Source: Ilex aquifolium
Taxonomy: Eukaryota > Streptophyta > Magnoliopsida > Aquifoliales > Aquifoliaceae
DNA: 64,000 nucleotides
Direction of reading: 5' to 3'
Assembly: GCA_951799425.1 (NCBI GenBank)
Contig: OX637402.1
Coordinates: 7,406,001-7,470,000 of the forward strand
The position numbers and the translations under genes were made by a program. Below, in pieces: positions 44,305 to 55,855 of the stretch; positions within the stretch are counted from its first letter, which is position 1; every line of letters starts with the position of its first letter. The notes under the pieces were generated by a model. It saw only the letters and a program-made list of their open reading frames with translations. It was not told the origin of the DNA and searched no databases.

Positions 44305-44830
44305 TTTATTGCTGATTAGCTTGGGTTTTAAATTTTTTTGTTTTTTTGGTGTAATTGGTATCACTTGTTATTTTTTTTATTGGTGATTAGCTTGGCTTTC
44401 ATATTTTTTTTTTTTTTTGTGTAATTGGTTTCACTTATTTTTTTTAATTGGCGATTACTTGACTTTGATTTTTTTTTTTGGGTGCAACTGGACTTTGAAT
44501 GCCTACAACTTGGAAATTTTTTTTTTAGCATTCAAATATTTTTTCATTCTATAAAATTACTCAAATATTTGGTTTTTTTATTTTTTTTATTGGTGATTAA
44601 CTTGAGTTTGAATGGCTACAACTTGGGAAATTTTTTTTATAGTTGGTTTTGAATATTATTTTTTGGTGCAATTGGCTTCATTTATTTTTTTATTGGTAAT
44701 TAGCTTGGTTTTGAATTTTTTTTTTTGGGTACAATTGGTATCAATTGTTATTTTTTTTATTGGTGATTAACTTGGCTTTCAATTTTTTGGTTTTTGTGAT
44801 TAGTTTGGTTTTGAATGTCTACGAAATTTG
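44305..44830. repeat. T-rich degenerate tandem repeat
   Basis: Five to six irregular copies of a phrase like ATTGGTGATTAGCTTGGCTT followed by a long T-run and GTGTAATTGGTTTCACTT. Unit length varies around 100 bp. No coding potential. Confidence 0.7.
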
Positions 44831-45126
44831 TTTTAACATTTAAATATTTTCTCGTCTATAAAATCATACAAATGTATGAGTAAAGAAGTACCGAAAATAG
44901 CAATAGCATATTTCACACATAACATGTAACAATAATAAAATCTTGTCAAAGCTGCAAACTTTGAATAAAAAAACACTAAAAATAACAATACACATTTAAC
45001 ACATAACATCACTCACAAAAGTAAATGAATGAGATATAGAGAGAGCGTCTGCAAGAGAGAGATAAAATTATATGAGAGACGAGAGAGTGTGTTTGAGAGA
45101 CTGTGTTTAAAACATCTAAGAGATAT

Positions 45127-45320
45127 GATATATATATATATATATATATAGTGTATTTAAAAAAGATATGAGATAGAGAGAGATAAAGAGTTATATGAGA
45201 TATGAGAGACTTAGAGTTGTAAAAGAAATGAAAGTCCAATTAGGATCGTCAGATCAATAATCCTCAAACGATTTGAGCCGCGAAAAACTCAAGACAAACA
45301 ATCTAATTACTTTATTATAT
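45127..45320. repeat. Repeat module preceding a Helitron-like end
   Basis: (AT)n at 45127-45150, then a 170-bp module (GATATGAGATAGAGAGAG to GAGCCGCGAAAAACTC) that recurs twice in tandem at 47831-48166. Confidence 0.7.
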
Positions 45321-45328
45321 ATATATAT

Positions 45329-45700
45329 ACTAGTCATTACCCGTGCCTGAAGGCAATATATAACAAACAAAAAATTCTTACACAATTGTCCAAATTCAAA
45401 AAGAATTGGCCAAAAATATTCATACCAATTCTTCTTTTAAAATGACTCGAAATATATCGCCAATCATATCCTCCATATTAATAGAACTGTCGTAAAAAAT
45501 ATATAAAACTCTTCAAAACAACACCATATATACAAATGCCTCCGAAAAAAAAACAAATATTAACATAATTCATTGAAATTTACAATTTTTAAGTAATAAA
45601 TAAAATTTTTCTCATTTATAAGACTCAAGAATTTATCACATTTACCACCACTCAATCCAATAATAGAATATAATTATAAACTTAATCACCATATTTTCAA
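45329..45700 (-). repeat. Helitron-like 3' end module, copy 2
   Basis: Minus strand ends GGCACGGGTAATGACTAGT with hairpin GCCTTCAGGC, similar to copy 1 at 43933. It is followed by partly repeated A-rich sequence up to about 45910. Confidence 0.45.
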
Positions 45701-45910
45701 TTCACTCTATCTCCATGTAATATATTTCTCAAGCAAAAAAAAAAAAAAAATTACTAACATAACACAATTAAATTCACAATCGTTAAGCGATAAATAAAAT
45801 CAACCAAATCTTACTCATTTATAAAACTCATGAATTTATCACAACTATCACTATTCAACCCCAAATGGCACAACAAAATTATAAATTTAATTACCAAATT
45901 TTCAATCCTT

Positions 45911-46839
45911 CACATATAAATATACACAGAAACATACTCTCACACATTTTTTTTTGGCTACCAACAAACCTTCCTAATTAATAACTGTTTTTATTAGAAA
46001 TATAATAATTCAAGTTTTTATGATAAAATAATAATAAATTAATATCTAATTAAAAAATAGGGAAAAAAATACGGACTTCCCCTGAGTTTTGACAATATTA
46101 TGAAGACACCCCCTGATATTTTATAAATAACACGGAAATCCCCAAAATTTAAAATTTATTACACAGAGACCTCTTTGTCTCCCTTCCTTCAATATTGCTA
46201 ACGTAAAGTGATGATTTTATCCCAAAAAAATTATTATTTTTATAATTGCCTTTCTCCAACTTAAGTACCCAAAAAAATTAAAAATTTAATAAAATAAAAT
46301 AAGATTTGATTTAGTACCCAAAAAATTGATTAAATGAATTTTAATATTAATTTGATAACAATAAAAATTAATTTGATATTAATTTGACAAAGTTGCATAT
46401 AAATTGGACAAAATTAAATGTCAAATTCTGATAAAAATATATATTAATTTACAATTTAAGGTTCATTTCGTGTTTAATATTATTTGTTGTTGATTAAACC
46501 AACATGAAATTGACCTTAAATTCTAAATTTTTTTGTTGTATATAAACTTAAAAATTTGTATTTTAACCCATATAATTTAAATACAGATTTTTTCATAGCA
46601 TAGCGTATTCTCACTTACTATATAATTTAATTATTCTTTATTATTTTTACAATCAATTTCAATTTTGACTTCAACTTTGAATATTCGTAAAATTCAAGCA
46701 AAGTTAAGTTTAAACAAAAATATATATTTTATACTTGACAATCAAATTCAGCTAAATTCTAATTCTAATCATAATCACTTCAAACCGATAATCGAGTAAA
46801 TCGGTAAAAAATTTTGAAAAATTTTAACACGAACACGAA
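45911..46839. other. Very AT-rich, no gene
   Basis: No ORF. A segment at 46068-46200 (CGGACTTCCCCTGAGTTTTG, ACACCCCCTGATATTTT) resembles one end of a Mutator-type element, but I do not see the partner end. Confidence 0.35.
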
Positions 46840-47300
46840 CCATTTAATAAACAGGTAACACGACATGACTCGTTTAACCCATTTACAAAAAAATAAAAAA
46901 ATATATTATTTTAATAAATTTTTACACTCCATTTCTTTGCTTCCAACTGTACTTTCCTCAATTGAAGGAATTACAGCCAACAGCTTACGTGAAAATCACA
47001 CCACAAAGGTTAGTTAAAATGAGAAGTCCACTACCTTTTTTATAGGCAACTGAAGTCTCCCCTCTCCACTCCTTGTCGATGTGGGATTCAAAGAAAAGGG
47101 TCAAAAGGCAATTCAATGCCTCAAGACTCAAAACTTCAATTTCCTACTACTGATATGCTTAATTTTTTTTTTTTTTGAAATGTTTTCTTTATTTTTTTTT
47201 ATTTACTCATTCATTATTTTATATATATATAATTTATTATTATATTAAATTTATTTAAACGGGTTGACAGGTCTCACCCGAATATGACCCGTTTATTAAA
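46840..47300. mobile_element. Small inverted-repeat element
   Basis: Left arm 46840-46885 (TTTAATAAACAGGTAACACG, ATGACTCGTTTAACCC) is inverted at 47254-47300 (TTAAACGGGTTGACAGG, GACCCGTTTATTAAA). Foldback or hAT-like MITE; no TSD established. Inside is GTCGATGTGGGATT, a phrase often seen in plant LTRs. Confidence 0.5.
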
Positions 47301-47536
47301 CATATGTTAATAAACCTATATTTTGTTAGCGATAATCGTTGTTATTGTACTATTATTTTGTTAATTTTAAATTACGCGTTTGAACTGTTTATTATATAAA
47401 TTGAATTATATATATAGATATAGACATCAATATAAATATATAAATATGACGGCATATGTTAATGAACTTATATTTTTTTTAGAGATAATCCTTATTATTA
47501 GAGTTTTAATAGATTTTAGATATATTTTATATTTAT

Positions 47537-47548
<12 letters not shown>

Positions 47549-47571
<23 letters not shown>
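47549..47571. repeat. (TG)n microsatellite
   Basis: About 11 TG units directly after an (AT)n run. Confidence 0.95.
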
Positions 47572-47594
47572 ATGTATATAACCGTCCAAGTCAA

Positions 47595-47740
47595 TCTCTC
47601 CCATGGTTTGAATGGAAATGAGGAGAGATAAAAAAGAATGTAGTAGAGTCCTGTAAGGATGTAGATATCTCTCCAATGGTTTGAATGGGGATGAGGAGAG
47701 ATAAAAGGAATGTAGTAGAGTCCTGTAGGAATGTAGATTA
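47595..47740. repeat. 73-bp tandem duplication
   Basis: Two copies of a unit with TGGTTTGAATGG, GATGAGGAGAGATAAAA and GTAGTAGAGTCCTGTA, starting at 47595 and 47668. Confidence 0.85.
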
Positions 47741-47830
47741 ATTAGAATCGTTGGATCAAAAACTTAAAAATGATCTGAGCCGCGAAAAGCTAAAGACAAA
47801 GAAATCTAGCTATTTTATTATATAAATATA

Positions 47831-48166
47831 TAGTGTATTTTAAAGAGATATGAGATAGAGAGAGAGAGTTATATGAGATATGAGAGACTTAGAGTTGTAA
47901 AACAAATGAAAGTCCAATTAGGATCGTCAGATCAATAATCCTCAAACGATCTGAGCCGCGAAAAGCTCAAGACAAACAATCTAGCTACTTTATATATATA
48001 GTGTATTTTAAAGAGATATGAGATAGAGAGAGAGAGTTATATGAGATATGAGAGACTTAGAGTTGTAAAAGAAATGAAAGTCCAATTAGGATCGTCAGAT
48101 CAATAATCCTCAAACGATCTGAGCCGCGAAAAACTCAAGACAAATAATCTAACTACTTTATTATAT
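47831..48166. repeat. 168-bp tandem repeat, two copies
   Basis: Copies start at 47831 and 47999 (TAGTGTATTTTAAAGAGATA) and end with GAGCCGCGAAAA and CAATCTA. A diverged copy is at 45149-45320. From 48167 to 48769 I see no feature; the ORF at 48410-48715 has no domain-like features. Confidence 0.88.
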
Positions 48167-48769
48167 AAATAATTTAGAGACTTAATATTGGGACCAAATC
48201 AATTATAACAGTTAGATTAGAAGTAGACTTGATTTAATGTTATAACTCATAACTAATTCAATGATTATATTGAATTAAATCTTTGATTAGATTTTCAAAT
48301 TAAGTTTCTATAACATTGCTCAATATATACAGAACAATATAGGTTTAAAAATGACAATTCCATTGTAACAATATGAAAATTTTCTAATTTTTCTACCATA
48401 TTTTGTAAATTGGCAAAGGACTACAGATATCTTAAGATACAACAAAACTTACACTACGCATATACTCAAGCAAGGCATCATTTATCGATAATTCGACGAA
48501 TTTGCATCTGGTCGAACGGTACGTTTGAAGCTTGTATTTATATAATAATTACACACTATAGTCTAAGGCCAATTTTGATTGGTTTCAAGAAATCTTTCCC
48601 TAAGATTATATTGAAATTGTCTAGGAAAAGGTACGCTGCAGTGAAATTAGTATTCCCTTTCCATCTGCCTATATGTAGCTTCACCCACTCTCATGCCTAT
48701 GCCTCTTGCAAATAAACTAGCAATAAGTTTATATATGAAGACATTGTAGTATTAAAATTTGAACATTGA

Positions 48770-48910
48770 TCGTGCATAATATTTATATTTTAAATAATAA
48801 TTTATTATTTTTTTAATTATACAATTTAAAATTAGAGTAAATATAGAGAAAATAAGAGAAAGATAGGTGTGGGGTTGTTTAACATTGGGGAGGATGTTGG
48901 TTAAATTGGA
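48770..48910. repeat. Dispersed repeat, copy 2
   Basis: Inverted relative to 38690-38870; ends directly at the LTR-like repeat starting 48911. Confidence 0.5.
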
Positions 48911-49493
48911 TGATGCACAAAAGTGGACTTATGTACAATCAACAGTCGAGTATATAATGCAAAGTAATTAATGAAGCAATCAATGATAAAAGACAAGGAT
49001 TGTGTCAACACAAACAACACACATATATATAGTAGTTCAGTCAGGGTGACCTACTCCACTTTGAAGGCGACAACGGTGGCCGTAGGACTTTATTGATAAA
49101 GTATAAGGTGGGAGAGAGAGCAAGAGTATGATCTAGGTATGGTGAGACAACTATGAGAGAGATAGTTGTGTAAAAGGTATGTTGAGATGTGCCCCTTTCA
49201 TGTGGAGAAGACTTACAATTTATAGGCACAAAACCTTGGTTGAGGCGGTGGCGTGATGGATAGGTCACTAGTCCTTCGAGGAAGATAAGTACAACTAGGA
49301 TATGTACAACCAGATATAGTCTTGATTTTCGAGAATAACTATCCTGGTAATTATTCCCCACGTGCGCTAATATTCCTGGATTCATTAAATTTTGGTCTAG
49401 GCGAAATCCACGAACTGAGCTTGACAAACTTTGTAGCTAATTTGTGCTTACTTAATTAATTGGACATGAACCCAATTGAATTTGGGTTCATCA
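48911..49493 (-). repeat. Solo LTR-like repeat, copy B (copia-like)
   Basis: 583 bp starting TGATGCACAA and ending GGTTCATCA (TGATG/CATCA inverted). Homologous to 40616-41216. Minus strand TATAAATTG gives the orientation. No TSD. Confidence 0.65.
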
Positions 49494-50459
49494 AAATTCT
49501 CTAACATTAAGAATGATGTTTTTGAGGAAAACAAAATTTTAGATGAATTTTGTAACATCTTAACCACTCATAACTTCCTATCAACTTCAATTGCCTTTAT
49601 AAGTTTCTTCTCACTTCCATGTCTCTCTTTTTATTTGATTTTTATCTTATTCCTTTACAATTATGGATACGTATAGTCTGTGTAGAGGATCCATTAGTTA
49701 TAATAAACTAATAAAAAAAAGAAAATTTTAAAATGGTAATATCAACATTGGTGGTCGGAAGCAGCTAATAGTTTAAGGAATGAACGTGAATCCCAGTCTT
49801 GTTAAATGTGAACCGCATTGGGACCAATACAAATACACGCTCATTGCATATCCAGGGGTGGCTCAAGATAATTTAAGACCCTCAAAAAATTATGGGACTT
49901 TTTAAAAATATGAGTCTAAAACTCAAACTTTTTTTTAATGCTGTTGGGCTGCCCTGTGCATATCAACCTCATATAATATCGTAGGAAAGCCTCCTACTGA
50001 CCATTTCTCCTTTAAAGTGAGGAAAAATATTTTTTTGACTCCATCTTTGCCCCAATTGTTGAACTTGAAAGCTGACTTGGACAGGTTATTAGTGTTTCCA
50101 ATTTCATTTTTTAACTTAATTTCCATGCCCTTGGTTCAACCTTTTGAAAAATAGTACAACGTAAGTTACCGAAAATAGCCCCTGTTATGTCTTCATCGTT
50201 TTTCGCTGAATTTTTACCCTTTTTATTGTTTGGTGACCAAATTTGAATATAGGTTCCTTTTAAACCTAACCTCGTTTTTTTTTTTCACTTGAGCATGCTA
50301 ATCGCTAAAATCCAAATTAAAAATCTTTAATTTCTTTCACTACCATAGTGGCAGTTTAGAATTTTGGCAACATTCCTATCTTGCTTATTATTACTAGTTT
50401 TAGATATGCTTGTAGATCACTATTACAATAAAGTCTAATTAAATTTTGAAACTGACGGG
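49494..50459. other. Non-coding, nothing recognised
   Basis: AT-rich; short ORFs only. Confidence 0.4.
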
Positions 50460-52217
50460 ACAGGGCAGCGCACCAGTCATAAGGTGACACATAGACCCCT
50501 CTTTTTGAACCAGTGATCCCCGAGCTACCCTAAGCCAAGCACGATAGGGCAGGGCTCCACTTGACCGAGGATGACCCTTAGCTTGTCGACTACTTATGCA
50601 CCCAGGTGCAACATCCCTCGGGACCCAGAGGGGTAATCAAGCGTTAATTTGCCTCGGAAGACAAGTTGTGCACATTCATTGTAAAGTGTAGCTGAAGACA
50701 AATAACTATTATGTCACATCAACATTGTTGACCCATTGTTCATTTAAGCATATTTTGATGATGATTAAAGCATCTATACAATGATCTAATGTGGAATCCA
50801 GATGCATAGTTAACTATGTAAAAGAAAGGAAGAAAAGGAGATGGCCCAGAAGTACAGAAGAGACAAAATGTAGAGGTGAACCGGCAGGCATTGCAGGACA
50901 TCCAACATGTCGGATGTGGAACCGGTAGGCCTTGAAAGTCACAGAAGATTTAACATGGAAGGCTAAACCGGCAAGCTCTACAAGGCACCCGGTATGCTAG
51001 ATGGGAACCGGCAGCCTCAGCAACTCCCAGCCTCTCCCTGCCATGAAGGATCCGGAAGACTGTGCAGGCATCCGGCATGCTGGATTGCCTGGACTGCTGA
51101 TGATTCGGTATGTTGGATTGAGAACTGGCATACCTTCAACCGTTAAACACAGCAACGACTATTTTTTTGAAGTTTTCAGATTCAAGTATACATAGTAATC
51201 CCCAATGCATTTGAGATAACTTTTGCAAAAATTGTATTGATGAGCTAGAAGCCAAAAAGAAAAGTGTTCAAGATTGTTTATTTGTGTGTGTAAGCTTGTA
51301 TATACACTCTTCTTGTCTTGAACTAGATTGAGAGAATCTTTTTGTAAAAACAAGAGAGAGTGATGTAGATTATTCTTCTTGAGTGAAGCTTACAAAGAGT
51401 GAAATTTATATTGTACTCAAGGAAGAGAGAAGTTGTAAGGGTTTGGAATCTCACCCATTGAAGAGACTCAAGCAATAGAAAGGGAACCTCCAAGTGGAGA
51501 ATGAAGAGGAGTACGTAGGCCAAGTGTTGAGGCCGAACCTGTATGTATTCTTGTGTTTGCTTTCTCTATCTCTCTTTCTCTACGTTATCTTGTGTTTAGC
51601 ACACACACATACCTCTAATTTCATATCATCCAATCAACATATAGTATCTCACTTTATCAATCTCACAATAGTGAAATTGAGATTAATTATCTTTTTATTT
51701 GGACTTTAGTCTAAAAACCTAATTCACACCCCTCTTAGGTTGCACTTTGGGCCAACAACATCGGGCCCAACAACGGATCCCGTGAATGACAGCAAAAAAC
51801 ATGACCCTTACTGATGTGGAACAACTGTGATACCCCCGGGGGGTATTTCAATGAATTCTCGACACTTCATAAATACTCGGTGCATTCAACTCGAAGATCG
51901 GCGTGGTTCAATAAAATGCATGGCATGCACCATTGAATGCTAGGCATCCCGAGCAATTATGAGAAATCTATAGGTGTACTAACTTTTCGACTAGGGGATA
52001 GAAAATTCGTTGATGTGATGGCCTCAAAGGAGGATTTAGGATGTAGGTTGTCAGGTCTGCCAGCTTGGTATGGTCCACAAGTTTCCTAGTCATCATTTTC
52101 CAAGGTAGAAATAGCCCAAATTGTTGTGTATCAGGGACATATCCCCTCGTAAGCATAAGAGGGGATACGCTGGACACATCTCTAACCCTAGCTCATCCCT
52201 TGTTCAACTCGTGTGAG
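50460..52217 (+). repeat. Remnant of a Tat-type 5' LTR, split by a solo LTR
   Basis: Two GC-richer pieces (50460-50725 and 51762-52217) flank the solo LTR 50726-51757. They precede a primer-site-like sequence (52218) and gag start (52270), so they should be the U3-R-U5 of a Tat-type element. The outer end of the LTR is not defined. Confidence 0.45.
50726..51757 (+). repeat. Solo LTR, SIRE/Maximus-like copia (1032 bp)
   Basis: Starts TGTTGACCCA, ends TGGGCCAACA (inverted TGTTGRCCCA). The start (GTTGACCCATTGTTCATTTA, then TTGATGATGATTAAAGCAT) and the CACCCCTCTTAGGTTGC stretch near the end are typical of SIRE-type LTRs. ACAT directly flanks both sides (or AACAT if one A is shared). U3 holds five to six copies of a GGAACCGGCAGGC-like motif at 50879-51085. 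Confidence 0.65.
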
Positions 52218-52560
52218 TTGGCGTCTTCTATGGGAAGTCATCGAACAAAGTTTGCACTTAGTCGATATCATGGTGAACACTCGTTCCCAAGGAAATGTAG
52301 AGGATACCCTCGTACAAGGGCTAAAAGACCCGTTTAGACCCCTATTCCATCAATATCCAGTTTCGTTGGATAAATGAAAAGCATCTGTCGTTAGCGTAAG
52401 CAACACACCTCCTCTTATTGACCAAACACTTAGTGGGATTGGAGGAGGGCTCCTCGCCCATGAGCTGGTCAATCTAATCGAATAGCGATTAGGTGACAAA
52501 CTTAAATAGCTAGAGAAGGATATCGTCAATGTCATCAACAGACTCGACGAATATGAGCGC
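52218..52560 (+). pseudogene. Primer site and gag start of a decayed Tat-type element
   Basis: TTGGCGTCTTCTATGGGAA (52218-52236) differs at a few positions from the Tat primer site at 22545-22562. ATG at 52270 opens MVNTRSQGNVEDTL, comparable with MVSTRNM of the Tat gag at 22506. The frame breaks with stops after about 35 codons. Confidence 0.6.
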
Positions 52561-53969
52561 TCAATCGGATCCTCAATGGGGTAAAAACGTCTAGGTAGTA
52601 GGTAGACCAGCCGTAGTGTTGAAAGATCACCTTCCTAGGAGCATACTCATGACGAGTTGTCCTAGAAAGACCTCTACCATCACCTGAGGTAAAAGACGAA
52701 AGGGTCACAACTTCCAAGCGGGACAGCCCTTAGGGGGTGTTAGATCATGTTTTGTAATTGAATAATTTTGTGGAGTCCATTATAAAATATCAACCATTTT
52801 CATGGTCATGAAGCTATCAAGTTCAAGTTCCGAAAGAGACATTGAAGGGAGGAGATCAAGCGTCAAAACTACATCATTCAACCTCTTTATACACCTTCAT
52901 GCTTGGGACAAAGGTAATGACCTAGAAACCTAAGATGAACCCTTAGTTATTTTAACATAGGATGATTATGATGAAAATGGAATTGGAAGTGATTTGATTA
53001 TAACTCCTATTTGATTTTCAAAGAAAAGTTTTTCTAAATCAGTTTTGTGTTTTAAAAACATAGTTTGAGTCATAATCGAACCCCTCTTTGAGCAAACCCT
53101 TTAGTGCTCAAGAGGACAAGTTTTTGTATAGTTTGAGGCTTAAAAAACCTGTAGGGACCGCCCTATGCTCGCTAGCCTTCACTAGAGCGATCTCTTGATG
53201 ACTTAGGATAAAAAGGGAAAAGGACACAGGGGATCAACATAGGGATCGCTCTATAAGCTTGCTCGAGCGATCTCCATGGTCGCTCGAGTGGTACCCATGG
53301 TCGCTCAAGCGGTGCCTTTGGTCACTTGAGCGATCCTAGTCCTTGTCTAGTTTGAGACATTGCATTTCACTCTAGAGCCAACCGCCCTCCCATCATTGAG
53401 TGGTCGTTCGCAAATTTGAGTTTTCTTATTTACTAAGACTACCTTATTACAAACCTATCAATATGGAGAGCCTTTCCCACACCTATGCCAAGCCTTGAGA
53501 GTGTATTTTGAAGAGAGAAATCTATCTTGCAACCTTGAGAGCTTCCACCACAACGTATATCCCTATCCAAAGGCTACCACTAGTGATTCTTTCCATCCTC
53601 ATAACTTGGAATAGAAGAGCTTATTGGTGAACAAACCCATTGGTGTATACATATTGAAGATTATTGGCGTGCCCATAATCACTCGAGGCCTAGACAAACC
53701 GTGTAGTGGGGAGGTTCAAGTGAAGCTACACTAGACGTTGGAGAGGGAGTTTCAGCGGAGAGACATAGCAAGGAAAGTAGCATTTAGCCATGGTGATGGT
53801 TGATGTATAAGACTCGAGTATTCGTATGTTGAATGATTAACCTTTAAAAGAAAATTTTCAGTATATTTTATTTCCATGTTGGTTAAATGCAATCTTGAAA
53901 CCTTATGAAAGTGGTTGTATATTTTATTCACTTGTATTATTAGGGACTGACAATAATCAGGTTGGAGTG
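52561..53969. other. Decayed LTR-like DNA with CG-centred palindromes
   Basis: No ORF. At 53160-53345 there are six to seven variants of CGCTCGAGCGATC (for example CTTGCTCGAGCGATC, GGTCGCTCGAGTGGT). 53827 and 53970 start a repeated phrase TGATTAACCTTTAAAA. Probably an old LTR; ends not found. Confidence 0.45.
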
Positions 53970-55855
53970 TGATTAACCTTTAAAAACAACATTTTCATAT
54001 ACATTAAATAGGTTAATTACATGAATTTCATACTTAGTTGGTTGAAAAATAAAATGATTTAATTAGTTTGGAATAAATTTGGACTCTAATTTGAATTGCA
54101 GGGCAAGAAGGTAATTTGGAAAAAGTTTAGGGGCAAAAAAGGAGATGGAAAAGTGGACTAGGAACAAGGGAAAGAAAATCCAGCAAGAAAGAAGGGTTTG
54201 GATGCCAGCCACTACAGTCTGGATGCCCATAACTACTCAAGATACTATGACAGAAGGGTGAAAAAAAAGGCTGCTGACAGAGACCAGCATCTCTTCCAAA
54301 GAGCAAATCCAACAGCCTGCGTAACTGATTAACTCTAAAAAGTGTGGAATTAAATTAGGGTTTAGGGTTAGTAGTGTACGTTAATTGAATTAAAATGATT
54401 ATATTGAATAGTATTATGCCTAATGTTTAATTTGTATATTTTGTATGGATTCATGTATAATTATTAGAACTTGGAAGGACGGAAGTGCGAAAAGGCAAAC
54501 AGTAGAGGGAGGAAAGCGTAAAATCAGCATAAGGACCACCATCCAAATGGTGCACCACCATCTCAATGCCAGGAAGTCAACCAGATCAACAAAGGGAGGT
54601 TGCTAGCACAAAAACTAGAGTTTTAGCACTGTCTGGACGATGGTGGTGGCGTTCGGATTGTGGCTAAATCGCTTTTTCCCTCCTCTTTTCCCATTGGTCC
54701 AAAAAGATGACGGAGGAACTCGATTGGCTAGCTTGGGTGTCTACCGCCCTTGGAGCTCTTTCTTGAGGCCTATAAATAGCCAACCTCAGCCATTTGAAAT
54801 GGGGACTTCGCCAGAGAAGAAATCTAGATCCAATAAAGAAGAAACCCTACCCTAAACATTCCCTAAGCCAAAATCTCTCTTCTTCTAAAGTTCTTTTACA
54901 TCCTTTTTACTTGGAGGGTTCAACATCTCTCACTTTTGTTCCCTAGCCGATAATAAGAGTGAGGGTATTTCAACTATTCCTCTAGGAAGGATTTATTGCG
55001 TTTGTTTTTGTTATGTTGTAATGAGATTGTCTCACCCTTCTTGCTTGTCTATAGCAATGAAGTGAGTAGTCCGTTATACTCTTTAGTGAAGGGTGAAGAC
55101 ATGTGTAATGTTGTTTGTGTTATGAAAATGTCAATGTTTTATTTATGTTTTAATGTTTATACCTCCCTTAATTGATGGATGGTTATTATTATTTATGTTC
55201 GGTGTCGTATTACTATATGTTCATTGTTATGAGTACCAAGCTGAGTTTATTGCTATATATCATTCTATCTATGAGTTATTACGTACTTCATACATGATAC
55301 AATGATGGACGTAATTGGGTTTTATGTAACAGTCGGGAGATTGGTTATAGACGATTTTAATCTTGCCATCACCAATGCTTTGATTCAATGCATAAATCGG
55401 AACTCCGTTTTCATTGAATCATTGACCTACCAATCGAATAGCTAAAGTAAATCTTTTGAATGGTTCACCTTCAGGTTTGCTAGGGTTATTTGGTTGATGT
55501 ATGGTACATAGACCTTCTAGCTAACCTAATCAATTGCTGTGACATGGTTCAGTTTATACATCAAAACTACTGGTTGACTTTCCAGTAAAATGGTAGTTAA
55601 TTGTTGTAAGGTGACATTTTCATAGCCAAGCAATAAAATGCATGTTGGATCACCGAACTAAAGAGTAGTACTTATCTATCAATTCTAATTTTACACCACA
55701 CTCTATTGTAAAGCACACTACGTGCACGATAATCTTATCTTTTCTATTTTTGAATTCCAACAGATATCTCCCTGTTGGTTCGACCTCAGACTTAACCGAA
55801 TAATATTACAATTTGACCACTTATACTTTGGTGTATGATTTAAATCAGGTCAAGC
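53970..55855 (+). repeat. Athila-like 5' LTR (about 1.9 kb)
   Basis: The right end is set by the primer site at 55856; the left end TGATTAACC is by analogy with the solo LTR 24993-26807 (TGATTAGTAG, 1815 bp). The TATA region (GCCTATAAATAGCC, about 54770) and the downstream CTCACTTTTGTTCCCTAG / AGTGAGTAGT phrases resemble that LTR. Confidence 0.65.

Noticed and set aside
46068-46200. A second Mutator-like element
   Set aside because: Only one end-like sequence is visible; no inverted partner or 9-bp TSD found.
48410-48715. 101-aa plus-strand ORF
   Set aside because: Low-complexity AT-rich context, no family-like motif and no gene structure around it.
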